In this document: positions 18,883 through 28,977 of the stretch, piece after piece
Layout: each line of letters begins with the position of its first letter
How positions within the stretch are numbered: the stretch's first letter is position 1
Assembly (NCBI GenBank): GCA_002689995.1
Contig: NZIV01000031.1
Location: forward strand, 73,812 to 137,811
DNA: 64,000 nucleotides
Source of the DNA: Fidelibacterota bacterium
GTDB taxonomy: Bacteria; Fidelibacterota; Marinisomatia; SCGC-AAA003-L08; GCA-2689995
Direction of reading: 5' to 3'
Position numbers and translations under genes: made by a program
Notes under the pieces: generated by a model
Told to the model about the DNA's origin: nothing
What the model saw: only the letters and a program-made list of their open reading frames with translations
Databases searched by the model: none

Positions 18883-20155
18883 AATTAAAATATTAAAGAA
18901 TAAGAAATCTTTAATGGATATAGTTAAGCTTTCTAGTATTCAAATTGTCTTAAGACCATTGCAGATTATAAAAAGTTTTGTAGTAGCAAAATATTTAGGA
19001 CCAGAATCTTATGGAATTTTGAAATCTGTAGAATTAATAGCAATGCTTAATAAATTTGGGAGTTTGGGATTTAAACCAACTATAATACGTAATGGAATTA
19101 CTGCAATGGCAAAAGGTGATATAAATGAACTAAAAAGTATAAAAGATAATGCATATTCTGGAGAATTAGTTCTTAGTTTCATTCTATTACTTTTTGGAAT
19201 AATTAGTTCATTTTTTTTTGATAATAAAATAATAGTTTCAGCAATTTTATTAGCATCAGTAGGATTATTTACAGCAAAAATGTTCGGAATATTTCAAACA
19301 GAATTACAATTAAATAAAAATTTTGGTTCCCTTGCTAAAGTGATCTTGTACCAAGGAATATTAAATTCGGTATTTGTGATGGTATTAGTCCCATTTTTTA
19401 ATATTCACGCAGTACTCATGGTTCCCATTATTTCCAGTCCTATTATTATATATTTAGCATATAAAAAAACAGGCAATTTTTTTTCACTTAAAATTGATAG
19501 AATAGGAATAAAAAAAATTTTAAAGGTAAGTATTCCATTTACATTTGGAACTTTAGCATATGGTTTATTTAGATATACTGAACGTACTATAGTAATTATT
19601 TTTATGGGTTTAAAGGCTACAGGTTTTTTTGGTTTTGCTGATACCATTGCTAATATATTTATTACATTAATGTTAGGCTCAGTTATGAAAGTTCGAAGTA
19701 TAAAACTTTTTGAATATTTAGGCAAAAAAAAATATCTTCAAACTCATAGAATGGTTATAAAGGAAACTAGTATTCTAGTTGGAATTTCATTTGTGATTAT
19801 TTTAGGATTAGCAATTGGAATGAAATTACTTATTCCACAAATATTACCAAAATGGGAGGGTGCAATTTTAGCCACGATAATTTATAGTTTTGTCATTCCA
19901 ATAAAACTATCATCATCTTATATTGCTTCTGTAATTAAATCACCTACTGTTAATGAGCTTAATTTTGAACCAATAATGCAAATTATTTCAACATTTATCA
20001 TTATTATTGGTGCCACTATTTTGCATTATAATGATAGTTTATCATTGAATAATTATATTTTAATCATTTTAATTGCCTTATTATTTTTGCATTCTGGATA
20101 TATAGTGTTTTATTATTTTAAATATTATTTGCCCTATATTAAGATAAAGAGTTAA
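18872..20155 (+). CDS. Wzx-type polysaccharide flippase (MOP/MATE-like)
   Basis: The 427-residue integral membrane protein has about 12 hydrophobic segments. Its start (QIVLRPLQIIKSFVVAKYLGPESYGILKSV) has the layout of Wzx/RfbX flippases, where an Arg-rich loop and a GPexYG turn separate the first two helices. It should move lipid-linked repeat units across the inner membrane. The given TTG start overlaps the upstream gene by 11 bp. An ATG 42 bases downstream (MDIVKLSS) would remove only a basic leader and is an equally good choice. Confidence 0.85.
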   Translation: MRDKIKILKNKKSLMDIVKLSSIQIVLRPLQIIKSFVVAKYLGPESYGILKSVELIAMLNKFGSLGFKPTIIRNGITAMAKGDINELKSIKDNAYSGELVLSFILLLFGIISSFFFDNKIIVSAILLASVGLFTAKMFGIFQTELQLNKNFGSLAKVILYQGILNSVFVMVLVPFFNIHAVLMVPIISSPIIIYLAYKKTGNFFSLKIDRIGIKKILKVSIPFTFGTLAYGLFRYTERTIVIIFMGLKATGFFGFADTIANIFITLMLGSVMKVRSIKLFEYLGKKKYLQTHRMVIKETSILVGISFVIILGLAIGMKLLIPQILPKWEGAILATIIYSFVIPIKLSSSYIASVIKSPTVNELNFEPIMQIISTFIIIIGATILHYNDSLSLNNYILIILIALLFLHSGYIVFYYFKYYLPYIKIKS

Positions 20156-20195
20156 TTGGTTATTTTAATCTCTAGAATAAATTAATGGCTATCTA

Positions 20196-21407
20196 TTGCT
20201 AAATAAAAACATAAAAATGGCGATTACCTTAATTCTAATATTTACACTTAAAACAAATTTTTGGTTTAGTGAAATGTTTTATAATATTGGAATCCCTTAT
20301 TTAAGATACCAAAAATTATGGTTTTTCTTATTGCCAGGATTTTATATTCTAATACTAGCTTATCAAAATAGAAATTTAAAGTTTAAAAATACACTAATAT
20401 TTATAACCTTTTTCATAACACACTATTTTATGGAGCAATATGCCTACGGAAATTCATATCAACCTAGTACACCAATAGATTTACTTAATAGATGGTTATA
20501 TATATTTTTACCATTTATTTTTTTTATCAATGCAGGGCCTAAATATCTTTATTTTATTTTGAAAACTACAATAACATTACTTCTTATAAATCTTATACTT
20601 ATTTATTCTGATTTATTAGGTTTATTAAATGTTTCAAATATTTCTATTGGAGAAGGCGTATGGGAAAATAGGTTAGAATCATCCCAAAATTTAAATACTG
20701 TTAATGATATGGGCGTTTTTGCCTTATTCATTTTATTTTGGCTTAAATTAAAAGGAGAACCTTATAAATTTTTTAATAAGAAACTTCCTTATTATATTTA
20801 TGTCATACTTATTGCTCCATTGATTTTCTTTCAATCTTCTCGAGGCTCTTTCATATTGTTAATTCTTATCGCAGTATTTTATTTTAAATCTATTTGGGAG
20901 AACTTCAAAATAAGTTCAAAAATATTATTAATTCTTTCTTTTCCATTATTAATTATATCACAAAATTATATATTGAATATTTTGTCTGAGGTTAATGTAA
21001 TAAATAGATTAATTGAAACGCCTTTTTCTGAAGAATCTGGTAAGGTTGGAAGGGTATATCAAATAATAGCTACTTGGGAAGTTTTCCAAAATAGTCCTTT
21101 TATTGGTGTTGGCTATCAAAATGCAACAGGAAATATTTTCTATGGAATATTACGTTCAAACTTTCAGTATACTCAGATATTGGCTAGCGGTGGTGTAGTT
21201 CTATTTTTATTGTATTTTTATATGGTATTTAAATTTTTCGGGAAATCGTTAAGATCAATTAGAAATAATCTCCCTGTGCTTTCTATTTTGTCGTTTGTGT
21301 TAGTTCTATTTATTTTTAGAAGGCCTGAACCATATTTGGCAGTTATGGCATATGCTACATATGTATTTGATATTAATTATAGAAATGGTACAATTATTGA
21401 AAAGTAA
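20196..21407 (+). CDS. Wzy/O-antigen ligase-like polymerase
   Basis: The 403-residue protein has about ten hydrophobic helices. A large periplasmic loop (about residues 265-325) contains GRVYQIIATWEVFQNSPFIG followed by VGYQNATGN. That loop layout (R...W..f..sP..G.G) is the signature of the O-antigen ligase/polymerase superfamily. SSRGSFILLI in the preceding helix also fits. Directly after the flippase, polymerisation of flipped units is the likely job. A ligase role is possible because no second candidate is present. Start is TTG, with an ATG 21 bases later also possible. Confidence 0.78.
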   Translation: MLNKNIKMAITLILIFTLKTNFWFSEMFYNIGIPYLRYQKLWFFLLPGFYILILAYQNRNLKFKNTLIFITFFITHYFMEQYAYGNSYQPSTPIDLLNRWLYIFLPFIFFINAGPKYLYFILKTTITLLLINLILIYSDLLGLLNVSNISIGEGVWENRLESSQNLNTVNDMGVFALFILFWLKLKGEPYKFFNKKLPYYIYVILIAPLIFFQSSRGSFILLILIAVFYFKSIWENFKISSKILLILSFPLLIISQNYILNILSEVNVINRLIETPFSEESGKVGRVYQIIATWEVFQNSPFIGVGYQNATGNIFYGILRSNFQYTQILASGGVVLFLLYFYMVFKFFGKSLRSIRNNLPVLSILSFVLVLFIFRRPEPYLAVMAYATYVFDINYRNGTIIEK

Positions 21408-22512
21408 TTGTTTAGAAATAAAAAGTATTTTAGTTATTGATAATAATTTACCTTACCTATTGAATGATATTAATTTTCGAGTTGGAGGTGCTTCCGTTCA
21501 AACGCTAAGCTGGATTCGTGGATTCGAAGAGTTAGGCTATAAAATTTTTATTGGCTCTCCTGTTTGTCTTGAAAATAAAAGTAAATATAAAATCTTCGAC
21601 ACAGGTAGATATTATCACGGTAATCCTATAATTAAAGCTTTTATGTTACTTTATAAATCCTTAATTATGATTTTCATAATAAAACCAAATTTTATTTATA
21701 TAAGCACCCCTTGTTGGATTAATATTTTCATTATATTTTCATCATTTTTCAGTCATTCAAAGGTAATTCAGCGAATCTCAAATGATAACTTAGTTGATAA
21801 TCGTTCTATAGAAAAGTTTGGGAAAAAGAAGAATTTAATCTACAAGTGGACTTTGAAAATGGCCTCCCTTATTCTTTGTCAGAATGAATATCAATATACA
21901 GTAATTAAAAAACAGTATCCTGAAAAGAGAATAATGAAATTAACTAATCCCTTTTTTTTTGAAAGAAGAGGAAGAGTTTTATCAGACCGGTCCTATGTAG
22001 CATGGGTTGGTTTATTTCAATATCAAAAAAATATGCCAGCTTTGTTGAAAATAGTGAAAGAATTACCTCATATTAGCTTTAAAATTGCTGGAGAACAGTA
22101 TGAAAATATTGATGAGGATACTAAAGAAGCTATTATTTGTTTAGAAAAGCAAAAAAATGTAAAGTTTGTTGGCTTAGTCTCACGACCAAAGATGGCATCT
22201 TTTTTATCTCAAGCATCATGTTTATTAAATACTTCTTATTATGAGGGCTTTTCAAATACATTTCTAGAGTCATTTTCTGTTAATACTCCGGTTGTGACAA
22301 GAAAGATAACAGACCCCGATAATATTATAAAAAATTATAAATTAGGCATCGTCGTTGATAATTATTTAGAGATTCCTAAAGCTATAAAAAGTATTATTTC
22401 TAATAGTCAAGATTACAGTCATTTGACTGCTTACTTAAAAAAAAATCATCAACCTAAAATAATAGCTAAACAGCTTATATGTAAAATAGAAAAACATTTT
22501 AAAATTGATTAG
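21385..22512 (+). CDS. Glycosyltransferase, GT4-like
   Basis: The start at 21385 (ATG) is chosen so that the leader is short before the first strand (KSILVIDNNLPYL). A longer frame to 21352 would overlap the polymerase by 56 bp. The protein has a donor-domain strand VAWVGLFQYQKNMPALL, then FKIAGEQYENID, and NTSYYEGFSNTFLESFSVNTPVV, which carries the E-x7-E motif of GT4 enzymes. The N-terminal GVGGASVQTLSW-like loop is present as VGGASVQT. It is a cytoplasmic sugar transferase in glycan assembly with unknown donor. Confidence 0.8.
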   Translation: MVQLLKSNCLEIKSILVIDNNLPYLLNDINFRVGGASVQTLSWIRGFEELGYKIFIGSPVCLENKSKYKIFDTGRYYHGNPIIKAFMLLYKSLIMIFIIKPNFIYISTPCWINIFIIFSSFFSHSKVIQRISNDNLVDNRSIEKFGKKKNLIYKWTLKMASLILCQNEYQYTVIKKQYPEKRIMKLTNPFFFERRGRVLSDRSYVAWVGLFQYQKNMPALLKIVKELPHISFKIAGEQYENIDEDTKEAIICLEKQKNVKFVGLVSRPKMASFLSQASCLLNTSYYEGFSNTFLESFSVNTPVVTRKITDPDNIIKNYKLGIVVDNYLEIPKAIKSIISNSQDYSHLTAYLKKNHQPKIIAKQLICKIEKHFKID

Positions 22513-22948
22513 GAATTTGTGTTTTTAAACTTTTAACTTTTAAAAATTATTTGTTTTATTACTCACTATTTTATTTTTGATATGAAATTGGGTGAATATT
22601 GAAAAAAATATATATTTGAAAGGAATTTTATTTCATTTATTTCCGATTAATATTTTAATATAATTTGATATAAATTTGAGATAACTGTAGATATAAAAAT
22701 TGAAGTTTTTACATATAAATATACTTAGAAATAATATTTTAAAAACATTAAAGCTAGTAATAATCTAAATCTGAATATTCTATTAATGAAGGTTTACTAA
22801 TAGTACAGGTAAGTATTATAATAATAAATATCATAGTTAATTGCATTATGATGAGAACTTCAATATAAATCATTAAAAATATAAAAAGTCTAAACTAGAT
22901 TTTTTCTTGTAATTTTTTAAAATAGAGAGCTAGAAATAAAAATATATT
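22513..22948 (+). other. Long AT-rich intergenic stretch in the glycan locus
   Basis: Both strands contain only very short frames here, and no motif, repeat or strong terminator was seen. It is the largest gap within the 37-kb run, so an internal promoter or the scar of a lost gene is possible. Nothing in the sequence settles this. Confidence 0.5.
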
Positions 22949-24061
22949 TTGAGAAAAATTAAAATTTTATTTTTTATAGGTAATCTTTGCTATGGTGGTA
23001 AAGAAAGAAGATTAATAGAGCTTATAGCAGGTTTGAAAAATAAATCTAATGTAGATATCCTGCTTGTTCTTGCATTTAATCAAATCGATTATGAGTATTT
23101 TTTTGATATTGGAATTAAATTTATTTCTATTGACAAAAAACCTAAAAGTAAAAGTATAAAAGTATTTTTTCAATTAAATAAAATAGTTAGAGAGTATAAA
23201 CCTAATTTGATTCATACTTGGGGAAGTATGCAAACTTTTTATATGATACCAATAGCTTTAATGAATCAAATTAATTTAATAAATAGTCAGATTACAGATG
23301 CGCCACCACACATAAAAAAACTATCCTATAAGAATTTTCTTAATAAAATTAATTTTAGGTTTTCAGATATTAATTTGTCTAATTCTTATGCTGGTTTAAA
23401 AGCTTATGGAGTATCAACCTCAAATAAATCTAGAGTTATTCATAATGGTTTTGATTTTAAGAGAATATCTAATCTTACTAAACCAATAGATGTTAGAAAT
23501 CACTTTCAAATAAAAACAAAATATGTAATTGGAATGGTCGCATCTTTTTCAGAAAAAAAAGATTATACAACATATATTGATTCCGCAATTTCAATTTTAT
23601 CAATAAGGAATGATGTTACCTTCTTGTGTGTGGGTGCTGGGAATGATAAGCCATTTATAAGAAAGATTCCAGAAACTTTTAGAAATAAAATAAAGTTTCT
23701 TAGTAGACAAGAAAAAGTAGAATCAATTATGCGTATTTGTGATATTGGGGTATTGACGTCGAATCCAATTACGCACGGCGAAGGAATATCTAATGCTATT
23801 ATGGAGTTTATGGCTCTTTCTAAACCTGTAATAGCTTCTGATAATGGTGGTACCTCAGAGATTATAAAAACAAACGTCACAGGCTTTATTATTCCTAATA
23901 GGTCTAAACAGAAATTAGAAGAAAAAGTTTTAGTTTTATTAAATAATTCTGATAAAAGAAAAGAAATGGGGAATGCAGGTATTGAGAGAATAAAGAATAA
24001 ATTTAACATTGGTAATATGGTAAATAGCTTCTTAGAACTATATAATCATTTAAGTACATGA
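22949..24061 (+). CDS. Glycosyltransferase, GT4-like
   Basis: The 370-residue protein starts at TTG with basic residues before strand one (KILFFIGNLCYGGKERRLIEL). This opening is typical of GT4 enzymes, where a GG turn binds the donor phosphate. HTWGSMQTFYM, VIHNGFDFKRI, VIGMVASFSEKKDYTTYIDS and HGEGISNAIMEFMALSKPVIAS (E-x7-E region) complete the fold. It overlaps the next transferase gene by four bases, so two consecutive sugars are probably added by this pair. Sugar identity is unknown. Confidence 0.88.
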   Translation: MRKIKILFFIGNLCYGGKERRLIELIAGLKNKSNVDILLVLAFNQIDYEYFFDIGIKFISIDKKPKSKSIKVFFQLNKIVREYKPNLIHTWGSMQTFYMIPIALMNQINLINSQITDAPPHIKKLSYKNFLNKINFRFSDINLSNSYAGLKAYGVSTSNKSRVIHNGFDFKRISNLTKPIDVRNHFQIKTKYVIGMVASFSEKKDYTTYIDSAISILSIRNDVTFLCVGAGNDKPFIRKIPETFRNKIKFLSRQEKVESIMRICDIGVLTSNPITHGEGISNAIMEFMALSKPVIASDNGGTSEIIKTNVTGFIIPNRSKQKLEEKVLVLLNNSDKRKEMGNAGIERIKNKFNIGNMVNSFLELYNHLST

Positions 24062-25122
24062 TGAAAATATCTTTAAACTGCAAGCTTGATTCGGTAGGTG
24101 CTTTTGGATTTATAAAGCCAATTTCAGATATTAAAGAAATTGATAGGATTGATGTTTTTAGAGACTCAGAAGCCCTTAAATGTAAAAAAGTAATCTATCA
24201 CGCTTCATTTAAGAATCAGAATAATTTTATTGGCCATATAAGTAAACTAGTTAAAATGTTTATAACTTTAAATAAGCGATATGAACTTTTTATTGGTATT
24301 TATGAAATTCCACATGGTTTATTTGCTTATATTATGGGAAAGATATACGGGGTTCCAGTAGTTATTTCTATAATAGGTAATCCTTCTTATTCAAAAGTGC
24401 GAACTAGAATTCGTGAAAAAATTACGTATTTCATGTATAAGCGTATTCAAGCAATAACTGTGACTGGTAGTAAATCAAAACAAGTAGTTGTAAATAATGG
24501 TATTCCAAAAAATAATGTGTATGTATTACCTAATTCAATAGATGTAGAGAGATTTACACCTAATAAATTGATTAAGAAAGAGTTCGATTTGATTAGCTTG
24601 GGTAGGTTAAGTCCTGAAAAAGAATTAAAAAATTTATTAAGAATAGTAGTATCGCTAAAATTAAAACGGCCTGATATTAGGGTAGCTATTGCTGGTAAAG
24701 GTCCAGAATTAGAAAAATTAAAAGAATATATTTTCAAAAATAAATTAACTGATAATATAAATTTATTAGGCTTTGTAGATAATATTGTTGAATTCTATAA
24801 TAAAGGTAAAATATTCGTACTAACCTCTAGTACTGAAGGTCTGCCTAGAACGGTAATAGAAGCTATGGCATGTGGTATTCCATGTGTAGCATCAAAGGTA
24901 GGTGATTTAGAAGATCTAATTGAAGATGAAGTTAACGGTCATTTAATAAATGATTATAAAGATTTGGACAGATATGCAGAAAAAATCGATAGATTATTAA
25001 GTAATGAGTCTGAATATCAATTAATGTCAAATAAATCAATAAAGGAAATTAGAAAAAACTATTCATATAGTGCTGCTACAAAAGTATGGAACAATATAAA
25101 GGACAAAATTGGAGGTCAATAA
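24058..25122 (+). CDS. Glycosyltransferase, GT4-like
   Basis: The 354-residue protein has the GT4 donor half LISLGRLSPEKELKNLLRIV, then VAIAGKGPELEKL and NLLGFVDNIVEFY, and STEGLPRTVIEAMACGIPCVAS with the E-x7-E motif. The N-terminal domain is shorter and less typical, with a GIYEIPHGLFAYIMGK segment suggesting membrane association. It starts in ATGATG overlapping the preceding stop and ends directly before the TTG of the legB-like gene. It therefore links the transferase group to the second sugar-synthesis module. Confidence 0.87.
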   Translation: MMKISLNCKLDSVGAFGFIKPISDIKEIDRIDVFRDSEALKCKKVIYHASFKNQNNFIGHISKLVKMFITLNKRYELFIGIYEIPHGLFAYIMGKIYGVPVVISIIGNPSYSKVRTRIREKITYFMYKRIQAITVTGSKSKQVVVNNGIPKNNVYVLPNSIDVERFTPNKLIKKEFDLISLGRLSPEKELKNLLRIVVSLKLKRPDIRVAIAGKGPELEKLKEYIFKNKLTDNINLLGFVDNIVEFYNKGKIFVLTSSTEGLPRTVIEAMACGIPCVASKVGDLEDLIEDEVNGHLINDYKDLDRYAEKIDRLLSNESEYQLMSNKSIKEIRKNYSYSAATKVWNNIKDKIGGQ

Positions 25123-26109
25123 TTGACAAAAGTTTTAGTAACAGGTGCCGATGGTTTTATTGGAAGCCATTTAGTAGAAGAATTGGTACGAAAAGGTATG
25201 AAAGTAAGAGCATTTATATATTATAACTCTTTTAATACATGGGGTTGGATTGACTCCTTAGCTGAATATATTAAAAGTGAAATTGAAATATTTACAGGAG
25301 ATATACGAGATCCGAATGGTGTACGAATTGCGATGGATGGATGTGACATTGTTTATCATTTGGCAGCATTAATTGCAATTCCATTTAGTTATCATTCTCC
25401 TGATAGCTATGTTGATACAAATATCAAAGGTACTCTTAATGTACTCCAAGCTGGTAAAATTTTAAATACAAAACGTATTCTAATCACTTCCACTTCAGAG
25501 GTTTACGGGACGGCTCAATTCGTACCAATTACAGAAGAACATCCTTTTCAAGGGCAATCTCCTTATAGTGCTACAAAAATTGCAGCAGATAGATTGGCTG
25601 AATCGTTTTATCGTTCTTTTGATTCGCCTATTACTATTGTAAGACCTTTCAATACTTATGGTCCGCGGCAATCTGCTAGAGCGGTAATCCCAACAATTAT
25701 TTCTCAATTACAAAATGGATTAGAAAAAATCAAACTTGGAGATTTATCTCCAACAAGAGATTTTGTTTTTGTCAAAGATACCGTTCAGGCTTTTATTAAA
25801 ATTGCTAAATCAAACAAAACCATTGGTGAAGAAATAAATATTGCAACTCAATCTGAAATTTCTATCGGAGAATTGGCATCTGAAATAATCAGTCAAATTA
25901 ATCCAAATGCAAAAATTGAATGTGACCAAATACGATTGCGTCCAGAAAAAAGTGAAGTAAATCGTCTTTTTGGTTCAAATAAAAAAATTAAAGAACTAAC
26001 AGATTGGACTCAAAAATATTCGTTAGAAAAAGGGCTAAGCCAAACAATTGAGTGGTTTGGGAAAAAAGAAAATTTAATAAAATATAAATCAGGTATCTAT
26101 AATGTCTAA
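25123..26109 (+). CDS. legB: NDP-GlcNAc 4,6-dehydratase, LegB-type SDR
   Basis: This extended SDR of 328 residues has TGADGFIGSHLVEELVRKG, FIYYNSFNTWGWIDSL and TGDIRDPNGVRIAMDGCD. These form the pattern of the legionaminic-acid LegB group, in which GDP- or UDP-GlcNAc is dehydrated to the 4-keto-6-deoxy sugar. Catalytic positions are in STSEVYG and SPYSATKIAADRL, and a RPFNTYGPRQSARAVIP block follows. It starts at TTG directly after the upstream stop. Together with the next nucleotidyltransferase it resembles the opening of the Campylobacter-type legionaminate route, but a LegC-type aminotransferase is not adjacent. Confidence 0.83.
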   Translation: MTKVLVTGADGFIGSHLVEELVRKGMKVRAFIYYNSFNTWGWIDSLAEYIKSEIEIFTGDIRDPNGVRIAMDGCDIVYHLAALIAIPFSYHSPDSYVDTNIKGTLNVLQAGKILNTKRILITSTSEVYGTAQFVPITEEHPFQGQSPYSATKIAADRLAESFYRSFDSPITIVRPFNTYGPRQSARAVIPTIISQLQNGLEKIKLGDLSPTRDFVFVKDTVQAFIKIAKSNKTIGEEINIATQSEISIGELASEIISQINPNAKIECDQIRLRPEKSEVNRLFGSNKKIKELTDWTQKYSLEKGLSQTIEWFGKKENLIKYKSGIYNV

Positions 26110-26806
26110 AAGAGCAATTATTTTGGCGGGTGGAAAAGGAACTAGATTGAAACCTTATACAGTTACATTACCAAAGCCACTTGTTCCAATTGGAGATAAA
26201 TCTATTCTAGAAATAATAATTAAGCAGCTTATAGATAATGGATTTAATCATGTCACTATTACAATAAATCATTTAGCTGATATTATAAAAGCTTTTTTTG
26301 GTGATGGTTCTAAATGGAATATTAAAATTGATTATTCTTTGGAAGAAATACCCTTGAATACTATGGGACCATTAAAACTAATTAACGATTTACCTCAGAA
26401 TTTTTTAATAATGAATGGAGATGTACTAACAAATCTTAATTTTAGTGAGTTATATAAATATCATGTTGAAAATAAAAACATTTACACTATATCATCTTTT
26501 AAAAGAAAACATAAAAATGATTATGGTGTATTAAAAATAAATGATAATGGGTATTTAGTTGATTTTCATGAAAAACCTATTACTGAATTTATTGTGAGTA
26601 TGGGTGTTTATATGGCAAATAAGGAAATCTTAAATTATATACCTGAAAACCAAGCTTACGGCTTTGATCATTTAATGCTTGATTTAATAAAAAGAGGTAA
26701 AAATGCAAGTGTAAAAAGTTTTGACGGTTATTGGTTAGATATTGGTAGGCCGGATGATTATGCTAAAGCCTGCAAAGATATTGATAAATTATCTTTGAAT
26801 GATTAA
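26102..26806 (+). CDS. Sugar-phosphate nucleotidyltransferase (PtmE/RmlA-like)
   Basis: The 234-residue enzyme begins AIILAGGKGTRLKPYT, the NTP-binding loop with the catalytic arginine, then LPKPLVPIGDKSI. FLIMNGDVLTNL carries the metal-binding aspartate, and DFHEKP plus SMGVYMANKEIL complete the core. It should make an NDP-sugar, probably GDP-GlcNAc or a related donor, for the adjacent LegB-type dehydratase. The CBS domains of some PtmE proteins are absent. It overlaps both neighbours by eight bases. The exact base and sugar specificity cannot be read. Confidence 0.85.
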   Translation: MSKRAIILAGGKGTRLKPYTVTLPKPLVPIGDKSILEIIIKQLIDNGFNHVTITINHLADIIKAFFGDGSKWNIKIDYSLEEIPLNTMGPLKLINDLPQNFLIMNGDVLTNLNFSELYKYHVENKNIYTISSFKRKHKNDYGVLKINDNGYLVDFHEKPITEFIVSMGVYMANKEILNYIPENQAYGFDHLMLDLIKRGKNASVKSFDGYWLDIGRPDDYAKACKDIDKLSLND

Positions 26807-27662
26807 AGTAGCAATAACAGGAAGTCGTGGATTTTTAGGAAAACACTTAGTTAGTAGGCTGAAGAATACTTACAATTCTATTAAGATTATTGAAATAAAT
26901 TTTGATCTTGGATACGATTTACTGGATAAAGATAGCTTGAATTCTATAAAATTCTTTGATGTTTTAATACATCTTGCAGCAAAATCTTATGTCCCTGATT
27001 CTTTTCGAAATCCGAGAAGTTTTTACAAAACAAATGTTTTGGGTACTTTAAATGCCTTAGAGCTTTGTAGAAAATTTAATGCTAAAATGATTTTTACAAG
27101 TTCTTACGTTTATGGATCTCCTATTTATTTACCAATTAATGAGGTACATCCATTACGTGCATTCAACCCTTATGCACAATCTAAATTAATTGCAGAAGAT
27201 TTATGTCATGCTTATAATCGTGATTTTGATATTCCTTCAGTTATATTTAGACCATTTAATATTTATGGTAAAGGGCAAAAGGAGCATTTTTTGATACAAA
27301 GTATTATTAATCAAGCAAAAACAGGCAAAATAATGCTTAAAGATTCCAGGCCCAAAAGAGATTATATATATATAGATGATATTGTAAGTGCCTATATCAA
27401 GGCAATAAATTACAGTTTTAATGGAGTTGAGGTGTTTAATTTAGGTTCTGGAGTTAGTACTTCTATAAAAGGATTAACCAAAATATTTTTAAAACATATT
27501 GATAATGATTTTACTATTAAATTTTCAGAAGAAAGAAGAAAAAATGAAGTATTAGAAACACTAGCAGACATTAAAAAAGCTCAAAATTTATTAGAATGGG
27601 AGCCCCTCATTTCTATTGATGAAGGTATCTCACGCATAATAAAAGAAGATAAATGTCAATAA
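26799..27662 (+). CDS. NAD-dependent epimerase/dehydratase (extended SDR)
   Basis: This SDR of 287 residues has GSRGFLGKHLVSRL, HLAAKSYVPDSFRNP, a TSSYVYGSPIY strand and the catalytic YAQSK. RPFNIYGKGQKEHFL and RDYIYIDDIVSAY follow. The SSxYVYG-YxxxK layout is complete, so catalysis should be intact. It could act as a 4-reductase or epimerase on the product of the LegB-like enzyme. It overlaps the next gene by ten bases. Substrate is unknown. Confidence 0.83.
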   Translation: MIKVAITGSRGFLGKHLVSRLKNTYNSIKIIEINFDLGYDLLDKDSLNSIKFFDVLIHLAAKSYVPDSFRNPRSFYKTNVLGTLNALELCRKFNAKMIFTSSYVYGSPIYLPINEVHPLRAFNPYAQSKLIAEDLCHAYNRDFDIPSVIFRPFNIYGKGQKEHFLIQSIINQAKTGKIMLKDSRPKRDYIYIDDIVSAYIKAINYSFNGVEVFNLGSGVSTSIKGLTKIFLKHIDNDFTIKFSEERRKNEVLETLADIKKAQNLLEWEPLISIDEGISRIIKEDKCQ

Positions 27663-28975
27663 GAAATCTATTTACAGAGAAAATGATTTTACCATTTAGT
27701 GATGTCATTTCAAGTAAGAATATTTCATCATCCTTAAAGTTTTTAAGGGAAAGTCAAAAGTGGACAGCAGATGAAATAAAAAATTTCCAAAACAAAAAGT
27801 TACGTCAACTAATAAATCATTCTTACAATAATGTACCATACTACAATGAATTATTTAAAAAAATAAGCCTTCTCCCATCTGATATTAAAACTATAGAAGA
27901 TTTACAGAAATTACCAATTCTTACAAAAAAATCAATTAAAGAGAATATAGCTAATGGTAAATTATTAGCTTCTAATTTTAATAAACGAGTTTTTTTAAAA
28001 AACAGTTCTAGTGGTTCTACTGGAGAGCCATTGCAGTTTTACGAAACAGCAACTTCTTATGGTATGAACATAGCCGCTAATTTAAGAGGTTGGTATGGTA
28101 TGGGTTATCGTCTAGGAGACTGTTATGTGAAACTTAGCGTTAATCCAAGAAGCAGTAAGGTTAAAAGAATACAAGATTATGTTAATAATTGCTTGTATTT
28201 TTCAAGCAAAGGAGTTAATGACCACGACATTATACGTTTTTTAGAATTAATTAGAAAATGGAAGCCAAAGATCTTAAGAGGTTATCCTTCAACTTTAAGT
28301 GTAATAGCCAATTATATTATAAATAATAATATAGAAATAACTGGGATTTCAGCTATAAATACTACTGGTGAAATTCTCTTTGATGAGATGAAAATAAGTA
28401 TGGAAAAAGCATTTTGTACAAAAGTATTCGATTCCTATTCTGGAGAGGGAGGAGCAACTATGTTTCAGAATAATGAAGGAGTATATCATATTGCACATGA
28501 ATATGCAATTACAGAATTAATTAATGTTTCTAAAGGGAGTTTAAATACCAGTATAGGAGAAGTTATCACAACAGATTTATGGAACTATGCTAATCCTTTT
28601 ATTAGATATGCTGTGAATGATAAAGTTGAAGTATATAAAAGCAATGATACTAAACCAATGATTGCAAAAAAGATATTAGGACGAAATGTTGATATGTTGA
28701 AAACACCAAAAGGCAAGGTCCTTATAGTTCATTTTTTTACAGGATATTTTGAGTGGATTTCAACGGTAGATCAGTTTCAAATTAGACAAGACTCTCCAAA
28801 AGATTTTATTTTAAGTTTAGTAGTCAATGGTTCTTTTACTAGCTTTGAAGAAAAAAAGATATTTGATTATGTTCAAAACTATATAGGTGAGGATGCTATT
28901 CTTCATTTGAATATCACAAAAGAAATTCCCGTTCAGAAGAATGGTAAAACTAGGTTTATGTTAAAAAATTTTTAA
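27653..28975 (+). CDS. PaaK/CapK-like AMP-forming ligase family protein
   Basis: The 440-residue protein resembles phenylacetate-CoA ligase-type enzymes found in capsule loci (CapK). It has the N-terminal LRQLINHSYNNVPYYNELF, the phosphate-binding loop SSSGSTGEPLQF, INTTGEILFD and YSGEGGATM, then TDLWNYANPFIRYAVND and a RNVDML segment. Members activate a carboxylate as an acyl-adenylate. In this context it might activate an organic or amino acid that decorates a sugar. It is followed two bases later by a PLP enzyme that makes or cleaves beta-hydroxy amino acids, which supports but does not prove this idea. Confidence 0.8.
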   Translation: MSIRNLFTEKMILPFSDVISSKNISSSLKFLRESQKWTADEIKNFQNKKLRQLINHSYNNVPYYNELFKKISLLPSDIKTIEDLQKLPILTKKSIKENIANGKLLASNFNKRVFLKNSSSGSTGEPLQFYETATSYGMNIAANLRGWYGMGYRLGDCYVKLSVNPRSSKVKRIQDYVNNCLYFSSKGVNDHDIIRFLELIRKWKPKILRGYPSTLSVIANYIINNNIEITGISAINTTGEILFDEMKISMEKAFCTKVFDSYSGEGGATMFQNNEGVYHIAHEYAITELINVSKGSLNTSIGEVITTDLWNYANPFIRYAVNDKVEVYKSNDTKPMIAKKILGRNVDMLKTPKGKVLIVHFFTGYFEWISTVDQFQIRQDSPKDFILSLVVNGSFTSFEEKKIFDYVQNYIGEDAILHLNITKEIPVQKNGKTRFMLKNF

Positions 28976-28977
28976 AG